NCBI GenBank assembly: GCA_963791425.1
Contig: CAWBSE010000008.1
Span: forward strand, 186,001 to 250,000
DNA from: DATBLE01 sp963791425
GTDB taxonomy: Bacteria; Actinomycetota; Thermoleophilia; Gaiellales; Gaiellaceae
Reading direction: 5' to 3'
DNA length: 64,000 bases
In this document: positions 15,644-27,600 of the stretch, piece after piece
Position numbering within the stretch: the first letter of the stretch is position 1
Layout: each line of letters opens with the position of its first letter
Notes under the pieces: generated by a model
Told to the model about the DNA's origin: nothing
What the model saw: the letters and a program-made list of their open reading frames with translations, nothing else
The model's database searches: none
Program-made: the position numbers and the translations under genes

Positions 15644-16486
15644 TTAGCGCTTCTCCTTCCCGCGCTTACGGCCGCGGACGATCAACTTGTCGGATTCCTT
15701 GTGCTTCGAGCGGGTGCGCTTGCCGAGCGTCGGGACGCCCCATGGGGTGACCGGGTGCCGGCCGCCCTTCGACTTGCCTTCGCCGCCGCCGTGCGGATGG
15801 TCGACAGGGTTCATCGCCGAGCCGCGAACGGACGGGCGCTTCCCGCGCCAGCGGTTACGGCCGGCCTTGCCGATGTTCTGGTTCTCGTGGTCGACGTTGC
15901 CGACCTGGCCGACGGTCGCGCGGCACGTGAGCGGCACGCGGCGCATCTCGCCGGACGGCAGCCGCAGCGTGCCGAAGCCGTCGTCCTTCGCGACGAGCTG
16001 GATCCCGGAGCCGGCGCTGCGGGCCATCTGGCCGCCGCGGCCGGGCTTGAGCTCGACGTTGTGCACCATCGTGCCCGTCGGGATGTTCTCGAGCGGCAGG
16101 GCGTTGCCGGGGCGGATGTCCGCACCGGGGCCGGACTCGACCATCGCGCCGACCTCGAGCCGCGCCGGGGCAAGAATGTAGGCCTTCTCTCCGTCGACGT
16201 AGTGGAGCAGCGCGATGCGCGCCGACCGGTTGGGGTCGTACTCGATGGAGGCGACCTTCGCCGGGATGCCGTCCTTGCGCCGCTTGAAGTCGATGATCCG
16301 GTAACGGCGCTTGTGGCCGCCGCCCTGGTGGCGTGTGGTGATCCGGCCGTTGACGTTGCGGCCGCCGGTCTTCTTGATCGGCTCGGTCAGCGACCTCTCC
16401 GGCTCGGTCTTGGTGATCTCCTCGAACGTGGAGACCGACATGAACCGGCGGCCGGGGGACGTGGGCTTGTATTTCTTGAGCGCCAT
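15644..16486 (-). CDS. rplB: 50S ribosomal protein L2
   Basis: 280 residues, full length. It begins MALKKYKPTSPGRRFMSVST and contains RITTRHQGGGHKRRYRIIDF and GSAMNPVDHPHGGGEGKSKG; the conserved His in HPHGGGEG lies near the peptidyl-transferase centre. L2 is essential for subunit association and tRNA binding. Confidence 0.97.
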   Translation of the reverse strand: MALKKYKPTSPGRRFMSVSTFEEITKTEPERSLTEPIKKTGGRNVNGRITTRHQGGGHKRRYRIIDFKRRKDGIPAKVASIEYDPNRSARIALLHYVDGEKAYILAPARLEVGAMVESGPGADIRPGNALPLENIPTGTMVHNVELKPGRGGQMARSAGSGIQLVAKDDGFGTLRLPSGEMRRVPLTCRATVGQVGNVDHENQNIGKAGRNRWRGKRPSVRGSAMNPVDHPHGGGEGKSKGGRHPVTPWGVPTLGKRTRSKHKESDKLIVRGRKRGKEKR

Positions 16487-16783
16487 CTAGACCTGTGCTC
16501 CTGCGAAGACCTGAATCTCGTCGTCCTTGTGCACCTTCACGATCGCCTTTTTCCAGCCCTGCTTCGTCCCCTTGTAGAGCCCGCGCCGCTTCGGCTTCGG
16601 CTGCACCTTGGAGACGTTGACCGCGAGGACGCGGACATCGAACAGCTCTTCGATGGCCTGGCGGATCTGCGTCTTGTGCGCGTCGGGATGGACGCGGAAT
16701 GCGTACTTCTTCTGCTCGAGGAGGCTGTAGCTCTTCTCGGAGACAACCGGCGCGATGATCACCTGGCGGGCCGTGAGGCTCAT
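16487..16783 (-). CDS. rplW: 50S ribosomal protein L23
   Basis: 98 residues starting MSLTARQVIIAPVVSEKSYS. The conserved APVVSEKS and RRGLYKGTKQGWKKAIVKV segments are clear. L23 forms the docking site for trigger factor and SRP at the tunnel exit. The ATG overlaps the rplD stop (ATGA). Confidence 0.97.
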   Translation of the reverse strand: MSLTARQVIIAPVVSEKSYSLLEQKKYAFRVHPDAHKTQIRQAIEELFDVRVLAVNVSKVQPKPKRRGLYKGTKQGWKKAIVKVHKDDEIQVFAGAQV

Positions 16784-17454
16784 GCCGACTCCTCCTCTTC
16801 CGCAGCGGCCGGCGTGGCGGTCCCGGCGCCGGCGCGTGCGAGCACCCCGGCGAGCGCGGCCTGCGTGACGAGCAGCGAGCGCGCCCAGACCACGGCGGCG
16901 ACATCGAGCTCGGACGGTGCGACGACCACGACCTTCGGCAGGTTGCGGAACGAGCGGGCGAGGTTGTCGTCCTCGTCGGCGCAGACGACCACGAGCGGGC
17001 GCTCCTTGGCCCAGGTCTCGACGAGCGCGAGCGCGGCCTTCGTGCTGGGCGCCTCGAACCCGGCGCCGTCGACCAGGCCGAGGGTGCCCGCCTGCGCGTG
17101 CGCGGACAGCGCGCCCCGCATCGCAGCGCGGCGGGCCTTGCGGTTGACCTTGACCTCGAACGACCGCATCGTCGGCGGGAAGGCGACGCCGCCGCCCGTC
17201 CAGTGCGGTGCGCGCGTCGTGCCGGCGCGGGCGCGGCCCGTGCCCTTCTGACGCCACGGCTTCGCGCGGCCGCCGGCGACGAGCCCGCGGCTCTTGGCGC
17301 CACGGGTGCCGGCGCGCTGGGCGTTGAGCTCGGCGCGCACGGTCTCGTGCAGCAGGTGCGGCTTCACGTCGGCGGCGAAGACCGCGTCGTCGAGCGAGAC
17401 CTGCTTCGAGGCCTTCCCGGCGGAGTCGAGAAGAGGGGCTTTAACGGCCGGCAT
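16780..17454 (-). CDS. rplD: 50S ribosomal protein L4
   Basis: 224 residues. The extended tunnel loop is recognisable as AGGRAKPWRQKGTGRARAG, and the globular domain follows with KARRAAMRGALSAHA. L4 lines the exit tunnel; in enterobacteria it also attenuates the S10 operon. Its start overlaps the end of rplC by 14 bases. The Ala/Glu-rich C-terminus is slightly extended. Confidence 0.97.
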   Translation of the reverse strand: MPAVKAPLLDSAGKASKQVSLDDAVFAADVKPHLLHETVRAELNAQRAGTRGAKSRGLVAGGRAKPWRQKGTGRARAGTTRAPHWTGGGVAFPPTMRSFEVKVNRKARRAAMRGALSAHAQAGTLGLVDGAGFEAPSTKAALALVETWAKERPLVVVCADEDDNLARSFRNLPKVVVVAPSELDVAAVVWARSLLVTQAALAGVLARAGAGTATPAAAEEEESA

Positions 17455-18073
17455 GGGCCTTCTCCACCCTGATCTCGACGATGCCGTTCTTCGGGCCGGG
17501 GACGGCGCCCTTGACGAGCAGCAGGTTGTGCTCGAGGTCGATCTCGTGGATCTTCAGCCCGACCTGGGTGACGCGCTTGCCGCCGAGGCGGCCGGCCATC
17601 TTCATCCCCTTGAAGACGCGTGACGGGGTTGCCGACGCGCCGATCGAACCAGGCGCGCGGACGTTGTGCGAGCCGTGCGACTTCGGGCCGCGGTGGAAGC
17701 GATGCCGCTTGATCGTGCCGGCGAAGCCCTTGCCGATGCCGATGCCGGCGACCTTGACCGACTCGCCGGGCTCGAACGCCTCGACCGTGACCGCCTCGCC
17801 CGGCATGAGCTCGGTGGGGCCGCGGAACTCGACCAGGTGGCGGTGCGGCTCGACGCCGGCCTTGCTCAGATGGCCGAGCTCGGGCTTCGAGAGCTTCCGC
17901 TCGGCGACCGCGTCGAACGCGAGCTGAACGGCCTCGTACCCGTCGTTCTCGAGCGTCTTCACCTGGACCACGGGGCAGGGACCGGCCTGAATCACCGTCA
18001 CGGACGTGACGACGCCGCTCTCCTCGTCGAAGAGCTGGGTCATTCCGATCTTTCTGCCGACGATGCCTTTCAT
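17441..18073 (-). CDS. rplC: 50S ribosomal protein L3
   Basis: 210 residues from MKGIVGRKIGMTQLFDEESG. GTIKRHRFHRGPKSHGSHN is the loop reaching toward the peptidyl-transferase centre. A short upstream in-frame extension to 18106 lacks a good binding site, whereas GGGGAGAG precedes the chosen ATG. L3 is one of the two initiator proteins of 50S assembly. Confidence 0.96.
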   Translation of the reverse strand: MKGIVGRKIGMTQLFDEESGVVTSVTVIQAGPCPVVQVKTLENDGYEAVQLAFDAVAERKLSKPELGHLSKAGVEPHRHLVEFRGPTELMPGEAVTVEAFEPGESVKVAGIGIGKGFAGTIKRHRFHRGPKSHGSHNVRAPGSIGASATPSRVFKGMKMAGRLGGKRVTQVGLKIHEIDLEHNLLLVKGAVPGPKNGIVEIRVEKAHAGR

Positions 18074-18080
18074 CTCTCCC

Positions 18081-18389
18081 CTAGAGCTTGATCTCGATGT
18101 CGACACCAGCCGGGAGGTCGAGCCGCATCAGCGAGTCGACCGTCTTCGGCGTCGGTGAGTGGATGTCGATCAGGCGCTTGTGCGTGCGCACCTCGAAATG
18201 CTCGCGCGAGTCCTTGTCCTTGAACGGGCTGCGGATCACGCAGTACACGTTCTTTTCGGTGGGCAGGGGCACGGGCCCGGTGATCGTCGCCCCGGAGCGC
18301 TCCGCCGTCTCGACGATGTCGCGCGCGGACTTGTCGACCTGCTTGTGGTCGTAGCCCTTCAACCGGATGCGGATCTTGTGTTGAGCCAC
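18081..18389 (-). CDS. rpsJ: 30S ribosomal protein S10
   Basis: 102 residues from a GTG at 18389 preceded by GGGAAGGGG. VAQHKIRIRLKGYDHKQVDK and the loop HFEVRTHKRLIDIHSPTPKT are canonical. S10 is also the NusE component of antitermination complexes. tuf ends only 26 bases upstream, so the str and S10 operons form one continuous transcription unit. Confidence 0.97.
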   Translation of the reverse strand: MAQHKIRIRLKGYDHKQVDKSARDIVETAERSGATITGPVPLPTEKNVYCVIRSPFKDKDSREHFEVRTHKRLIDIHSPTPKTVDSLMRLDLPAGVDIEIKL

Positions 18390-18415
18390 TGTGCCCCTTC
18401 CCTCCGTTCCTCTGC

Positions 18416-19606
<1,191 letters not shown>

Positions 19607-19619
19607 TCCTCCGGTCTCC

Positions 19620-21716
<2,097 letters not shown>

Positions 21717-21718
21717 CT

Positions 21719-22189
21719 CTACCACCTGTAGTGCGCGAACGCCTTGTTTGCCTGGGCCATGCGGTACATGTCGTCCTTGCGCTTCCACGCGCCACCCTGG
21801 TTCTGGAGGGCGTCGAGGATCTCGCCGGCGAGCTTGTCGTCCATCCCCTTCTCGCGCCGCTCGCGCGAGTACGTGACGAGGTAGCGCAGCGCAAGCGTGC
21901 GCGCGCGCCGCTGGGGCACCTCGACCGGAACCTGGTAGTTCGCGCCGCCGACGCGGCGGCTGCGGGTCTCGAGCACGGGCGTGACTGTCTTCACTGCCTG
22001 CTCGAGCACCTCGAGCGGCGGCTTGCCGCTGCGCTCGCCGATCTTGTCGAGCGCGCCGTAGACGATCCGCTCCGCGGTGGAACGCTTCCCGGCGACCATC
22101 ACGCGGTTGATCAACTGGGTGACCAGACGCGAGTTGTAGATCGGGTCCGGGTCCAGCGTACGAGCCTGAATCTCTGCGCGACGGGGCAT
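21719..22189 (-). CDS. rpsG: 30S ribosomal protein S7
   Basis: 156 residues, canonical length: MPRRAEIQARTLDPDPIYNS with VGGANYQVPVEVPQRRARTL and a C-terminal ANKAFAHYRW. S7 nucleates the 30S head and touches E-site tRNA. It directly abuts rpsL. Confidence 0.97.
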   Translation of the reverse strand: MPRRAEIQARTLDPDPIYNSRLVTQLINRVMVAGKRSTAERIVYGALDKIGERSGKPPLEVLEQAVKTVTPVLETRSRRVGGANYQVPVEVPQRRARTLALRYLVTYSRERREKGMDDKLAGEILDALQNQGGAWKRKDDMYRMAQANKAFAHYRW

Positions 22190-22561
22190 CTACGATCCTC
22201 GCTTGGCGCCGTACTTGGAGCGGCCCTGCTTGCGGTCGGAGACGCCCGACGCGTCGAGCGCGGCGCGGATCACCTTGTAGCGGAAGCCCGGGAGGTCCTT
22301 GACGCGACCGCCGCGGATCAGCACGACCGAGTGCTCCTGCAGGTTGTGGCCCTCACCGGGAATGTAGGCACCGACTTCCATCGCGTTCGTCAGACGGACG
22401 CGGGCAACCTTGCGCAGCGCCGAGTTCGGCTTCTTCGGCGTGGTCGTGTACACACGCGTGCAGACACCCCGCTTCTGCGGCGCGCCGCGGAGCGCAGGCG
22501 TCTTCACCTTCGCCTTGGGGGCGGAGCGGCCTTTGCGCACGAGCTGATTGACAGTCGGTAT
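22190..22561 (-). CDS. rpsL: 30S ribosomal protein S12, apparent AUA start
   Basis: 123 residues if translation starts at ATA (22561-22559), giving the canonical N-terminus MPTVNQLVRKGR. AGGAG lies seven bases before this ATA. The frame has a TAA at 22585-22583 and no ATG, GTG or TTG in between. The first conventional start, GTG at 22540, would delete seven conserved residues and has no binding site. The decoding loop TTTPKKPNSALRKVARV has the Lys whose mutation gives streptomycin resistance; the second loop LPGFRYKV diverges from the usual PGVRYH. The 250-base gap to the divergent diguanylate cyclase gene should hold both promoters, but I could not place one with confidence. Confidence 0.93.
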   Translation of the reverse strand: MPTVNQLVRKGRSAPKAKVKTPALRGAPQKRGVCTRVYTTTPKKPNSALRKVARVRLTNAMEVGAYIPGEGHNLQEHSVVLIRGGRVKDLPGFRYKVIRAALDASGVSDRKQGRSKYGAKRGS

Positions 22562-22811
22562 TTCCGTACTCCTCTGAAGGGTTTACACAGCAAAGAAGGC
22601 CAGCGGGGCGCAAGCCACCGCCAACCCAGGGCTCGATGGTAGCAGAATCGATTCATGGTACGACGCCGGTCGGCCGATCTTTTTTCCGCACAGATATGGC
22701 CTTTCAGGGACGACATGACTACAGTGCGAACAGGGCCGGTTGCGCGGTTGGGCAGCTGTTTCCGGGGAGAGGGATGGAACCAAGTCACCACAACCAGCGG
22801 TGGAACGCGCG

Positions 22812-24059
22812 ATGACGACGACCGTCCTCGTTTCGGTCGCTGCATCCGTGCTCGCGAGCCTGCTCGTGATCGTGGTCGTGCTGCTCGTGCGGCGGAAGCC
22901 GTCCGTCGAGCCGCCCGTGGTCGATACCGACAAGGAGGATGCGCTCGAGCAGATCATCGCCGAGCTGAACGGCCGCATGGACAGGATGGGCCGCGAGGTC
23001 TCCGACGCGCTCGCCCAGACGCAGGAGGAGACGCGCCGCAGCCGGGTGCTCGGCGAGCTCGGCGGGACGATCGACCTCGACGAGGTGCTGAACCGGACGC
23101 TCGACGCGGCCGGCTCGCTGCAGGGCGTCGACGCGGCGCTCATCCACGTGATCGGGCCGGACGACGAGCCCGTCACCACCGCCGTCGGGATCACGCCGGA
23201 AGAGGCCGAGGAATATGCGGTCGGCGAGGTGCCTGCGGGACGCAAGATCCGCTCCATGTACCTCGACTACGGCGACTACGGGCGGCTCCCGGGCTCGGAG
23301 GTCGGCCCGATCCTCTCGGGGCTGGCGGTGCCGATCCACGGTGAGCTCGAGACGCTCGGGCTGCTTTCCGTGTTCTCGCGGACGTCGCGGCAGCCGCTCG
23401 ACCTCGAGGTGATCGCCGAGATCGAGGCGCTGGCCCTGCGGGCCGGGCCGGCGATCGACAACGCGCGGCGCTTCAAGGAGGCGCGGCACCAGGCCGACCT
23501 CGACGCCCTGACCGGGCTGCACAACCGTCGCTATTTCCACGAGACGCTCGCGCGCGAGACCTCCCGCGCGCAGCGCTACAACCGGCGCCTGGCGCTGATC
23601 GTGTTCGACCTCGACGACTTCAAGTCGATCAACGACCGCATCGGCCACCTCGCCGGCGATTCCGTCCTGGCCGAGATCGCCGAACGCGTCCGCGACGTCG
23701 TCCGCCACGCCGACATCGCCTGCCGCGTCGGCGGCGACGAGTTCGCCGTGATCCTGCCCGAGTCGACGCTCGGCGACGCCGAGCAGCTCTACCGCCGCAT
23801 CCAGGCTGCGGTCTCCTCGCGCCCGATCTCGCACGCCGGCCAGCTCTTGCTCTCGGCGGGCATTGCCGAGCTCCGCGCCCAGGACGAGCCGAACGCGTTC
23901 TTCCAGCGCGCCGACGAGGCGCTCTACCGCGCGAAGGAAGGCGGCAAGGGCCGCGTGGCGAGCGAGACCGAGGGCGTCGGCATGCCGCCCGTGCCGTCGG
24001 CTCCGCAAGCCCCGCCGGACGCCCCGCCCTACCTCGGCGCCCAGGGCCAGCCGGCCTGA
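22812..24059 (+). CDS. Membrane-anchored GAF-GGDEF diguanylate cyclase
   Basis: 415 residues. One N-terminal membrane helix (about 4-26), a short coiled stretch (about 40-75), a GAF-like domain (about 80-225) and a GGDEF domain (about 240-395). The active motif GGDEF is intact. RHAD ends five residues before it, matching the RxxD inhibitory site for product feedback, so this should be an active, feedback-inhibited c-di-GMP synthase. No EAL domain is present. The Pro-rich C-terminus is probably disordered. The start was chosen at MTTTVLVS just before the membrane helix; an in-frame extension to 22740 has no better support. The gene is divergent from rpsL. Confidence 0.93.
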   Translation: MTTTVLVSVAASVLASLLVIVVVLLVRRKPSVEPPVVDTDKEDALEQIIAELNGRMDRMGREVSDALAQTQEETRRSRVLGELGGTIDLDEVLNRTLDAAGSLQGVDAALIHVIGPDDEPVTTAVGITPEEAEEYAVGEVPAGRKIRSMYLDYGDYGRLPGSEVGPILSGLAVPIHGELETLGLLSVFSRTSRQPLDLEVIAEIEALALRAGPAIDNARRFKEARHQADLDALTGLHNRRYFHETLARETSRAQRYNRRLALIVFDLDDFKSINDRIGHLAGDSVLAEIAERVRDVVRHADIACRVGGDEFAVILPESTLGDAEQLYRRIQAAVSSRPISHAGQLLLSAGIAELRAQDEPNAFFQRADEALYRAKEGGKGRVASETEGVGMPPVPSAPQAPPDAPPYLGAQGQPA

Positions 24060-24147
24060 CCGCTTCCCGGCTCAAACGGGTTCTTCACCACATCGTCACG
24101 CCCGGTTCACCTCTTGGCACCGGGCGGTGATCGTCAGACCGCGGTCG

Positions 24148-24564
24148 CTAGATGATCTCGTCCTGCGAGATCCGCGCGGCGCGTTCGGCCATCTTCTGAT
24201 CGATCTTCGCGGCGACGTCCGGCAACTCGGCTTCGAGCCTCCGGAACTCCGTTCCGAACAGCACCAGGACGCCGACGTCCGACGCCGCAGTGACCGAGGC
24301 GTTACGCCGTTCGCCCGAGATGATCGCCGCCTCGCCGAAGAAATCGCCTGGGCCGAGCGTCTCCAGCAGCTTTCCGTCGCGCTCGACGTTCAGCATCCCG
24401 CTCTCGATCACGAAGAAGGTGTACCCCGACGCTCCCTCCACCGTCAGCGCCGTACCCGCGCTCACCTCGCGGTGCGCGAACATCCGGGCGAGCTGCGCGA
24501 GTTCCTCTTCCCCGGCCGAAGAAAACAGTGGAAGCGCACGCAGGGTGTCGATAGAGACCGCCAC
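24148..24564 (-). CDS. Stand-alone cyclic nucleotide-binding domain protein
   Basis: 138 residues, all one CRP-type beta-barrel domain plus a terminal helix. LFSSAGEEELAQLARMFAHR opens it, and the phosphate-binding cassette reads GDFFGEAAIISGERRNASV, with the Glu and Arg positions that contact the cyclic phosphate and ribose. No helix-turn-helix follows, so it is not a transcription factor itself. It starts 86 bases from, and divergent to, the nucleotide cyclase gene, which suggests it senses that enzyme's product. The partner and output are unknown. Confidence 0.88.
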   Translation of the reverse strand: MAVSIDTLRALPLFSSAGEEELAQLARMFAHREVSAGTALTVEGASGYTFFVIESGMLNVERDGKLLETLGPGDFFGEAAIISGERRNASVTAASDVGVLVLFGTEFRRLEAELPDVAAKIDQKMAERAARISQDEII

Positions 24565-24650
24565 GAGGCGCGAGTCTAACGCTCCGGTGAACGTCGGAGG
24601 TTCGGCTGCCGTTTGAACTTCCTTCTCCCGGTCGCAATGCTTGAACGCAC

Positions 24651-27600
24651 ATGGAGAACACCGGGACGAATGCGGCGCTGCTCTCGTACGTCCCGATGGA
24701 TCGACTACAGGCGCTCGTCCGCGGAAGCACGCTTCCCGCGGACGTCACGGGCGCGGCGCTCGAGGCCGACCTCTCCGGCTTCACCGCGCTGACCGAGTCC
24801 CTGGCCCGCCGGCTGGGCGAGCACCACGGCGCGGAGGAGCTGGCCCGGCGGCTCGATGTGCTCTTCGGTGGTCTCGTTGCAGCGGTGCACGAGTTCCGTG
24901 GGGCGGTGCTGGCGTTCAGCGGCGACGCGATGACGTGCTGGTTCGACGGCGACGATGGACGCAGGGCGGTCGCCGCCGCGCTGAGGATGCAGGCCTGGAT
25001 CACCGAGAGCCAGGACGGTGACACGGTCGTGCGCCTCAAGGTCGCCGTCGGCGTCGGCGCGACCAGGCGCTTCCTCGTCGGCGACCCGGAGCATCAGGTG
25101 CTCGAAGGGCTCGCCGGAGCGCTCGTCGACGAGCTTGCCGCGACCGAGCACGCCGCCGAGCCGGGCGACATCGTCCTCGCACCGTCGGCGCTCACCGCGC
25201 TCGGGGACCGCGTCCGGGCCGATCCGAGAGACGGAATCGGCGTCCTCCGCTCTCTCGACGTGGCCGTCGAGCCGCAGCCGTGGCCACCGTTCCCGCCGGA
25301 GGCGATCGACGACGAGGTCGTCCGTGCATGGCTGCTTCCCGCCGTCTATCAGCGTCTCCGTGCGGGCCAGGCCGACTTCCTCGCCGAGCTACGGCCCGCC
25401 GTCGCGCTGTTCGTCCGCTTCATCGGGATCGACTTCGCGCAGGACCCGGAGGCGCTCGACCGGCTCGACGTCTTCGTGCGCCGGGTGCTCGGAGTACTGG
25501 CCCGCTACGACGGAACACTGGTGCAACTGACGATCGGCGACAAGGGCAGCTACCTCTACGGTGCGTTCGGCGCCCCGGTCGCACATGAGGACGACGCGGC
25601 CCGCGCGATTTCGGCAGCGGCAGAGATCAGCGGACTGGCCGCCCCGGACGACGTGCGCGAGATCTCCATCGGCGTCACGGCCGGTCGGCTGAGGGCTGGA
25701 GCGTACGGGGGCGCCGAGCGGCGCACGTACGGCGTACTCGGCGACGCCGTCAACCTCTCGGCACGGCTGATGCAGGCGGCGGCGCCAGGTGAGGTGATCG
25801 CCTCGCGCGACGTCGCCGACGCCGCCGGCGAGGGGTTCGACTGGAACGACATCCCGCCGCTGACCGTCAAGGGCAAGGCGGAGCCGGTCGACGTCCGCGC
25901 GCTCGCCGAGGTGCGGGCGCGGACGGTAAGGCGGAGGCACGCCCACGACATGCCGCTCCTCGGGCGCGACCACGAGCTGGCGACGCTGCGTGAGCGACTT
26001 GCCCTCGCGCAGGCGGGCCGCGGTCAGGTCGTCGGGGTGGCGGCAGAGGCCGGAATGGGAAAGTCGCGGCTCATCCACGAGCTCCTCGGCGCCGCCACGC
26101 TCCCGCGCTACGAGGGCGAGTGCCAGTCGTACGACGCGAACGGGAGCTACGGCGTGTGGCGGCCGATCTGGAGCGCGATCCTCGGCGACGACGGCGAGAC
26201 GGTCGCTGCGAACCTGGTGCGGCTCGATCCCGCGCTCGTCGCGCGGCTCCCGCTGCTCGGGCCCCTCCTCGGCATTCCGATCGAGGACAACGACCTGACC
26301 CGGCCGTTCGACGCGAAGCTCCGGAAGACGTCCCTCGAGGCAATGCTCGTCGACGTCCTCCGGGCTGCCGCCGACGAGCCGCTCGTGCTCGTCCTCGACG
26401 ACATCCACTGGATCGACCCGCTGTCCGAGGACCTGCTGCTCGCGGTTGCGCGTGCGGTGCACGCGCTCCCGGTGCTCGTCCTGCTCGCCTACCGCGCGCG
26501 CTCGGCAACCGAGGGGGGCGAGCCCGTCGCCGCCGGGCTGCCGCACTTCACCGAGCTCGCCCTCACGGAGCTGGCGCCCGGCGACGTCGAGCGGCTGGTC
26601 AGGCTGCGGCTGGCGCAGGTCGGAGGCACCGCCGACGCGGTCGAGGCCGTGGCCGACCGGATCACCGAGCGGGCGCAGGGCAACCCGTTCTACATCGAGG
26701 AGCTCCTCACGTACCTGACCGAGCGCGGCGGAACGCTGCCGAGCGTCGAGGAGCTCGAGCGGCTGGAGCTACCGGGAAGCCTGCACAGCCTGATCCTCTC
26801 GCGCATGGACCGGCTCGAGGAGCGCCCACGCGCGACGCTGAAGGTGGCGAGCGCGGTCGGCCGCAGCTTCGAGGCGCCGGTCCTGCCCGCAGTGCACCCC
26901 GAGCTCGGCGGCGGTGAGCCGGTCGAGACGAGCCTCGCGGTGCTGCGTGAACACGAGTTCGTGCTCCTCGAGAGCGAGGAGCTGCAGGCGTACGCCTTTC
27001 GCCACGTCGTCACCCAGGAAGTGGCATACGGCAGCCTCCCCGGGACGACGCGGGCGGCGCTCCACGGACGGATCGGGCGCTTCCTCGAGGCACGGGCGGG
27101 CGACGACGTCGAGAACGAGCTCGACGTGCTCGCCCACCATTTTTGGCTGGGCGACGACGAGGAGCGGAAGCGCTCGTACCTCCTCCGGGCAGGAGCGGCC
27201 GCGCAGGCCCGCTACGCAAACGCCGCGGCGATCACCTACTACCGCCGGGCGCTCCCACTGTTCGCTCCGCCGGGGCGCCGCGACATCTTCCTCAAGCTCG
27301 GGAAGGCGCTCGAACTCGGTGGCAGCTGGCAGGAGTCGGAGGAGTCGTACCGGTCGGCGCTCGAGCTGGCCGACGTGCCGGGCGCCCGCGCCTGGTGCGA
27401 GACGGCCCTGGGCGAGCTGGCCCGCAAGCAAGGGCATTACGACGAGGCCCGCGACTGGCTCGACCGCGCCCGCCGCGGGTTCGAGGACGCCGACGACCGC
27501 GCCGGCGAGGGGCAGGTGCTCCACTACACCGGCACGCTCGCCGCCCAGCAGGGCGACTACCCGCTGGCGCGCTCGAGCTACGGAGCAAGCCTCGAGCTCC

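Noticed and set aside
22565..22567. ACG as the rpsL start codon
   Set aside because: It lies only about one base from the AGGAG site, too close for initiation, whereas the ATA two codons later has ideal spacing and gives the conserved Met-Pro-Thr N-terminus.
22562..22811. c-di-GMP riboswitch before the diguanylate cyclase gene
   Set aside because: I searched by eye for the paired GNRA-loop and receptor pattern of GEMM motifs and did not find it.
24564..24651. Confident promoters for the cyclase and the cNMP-binding gene
   Set aside because: TTGAAC-like boxes occur, but no partner at correct spacing is convincing in an 86-base gap.
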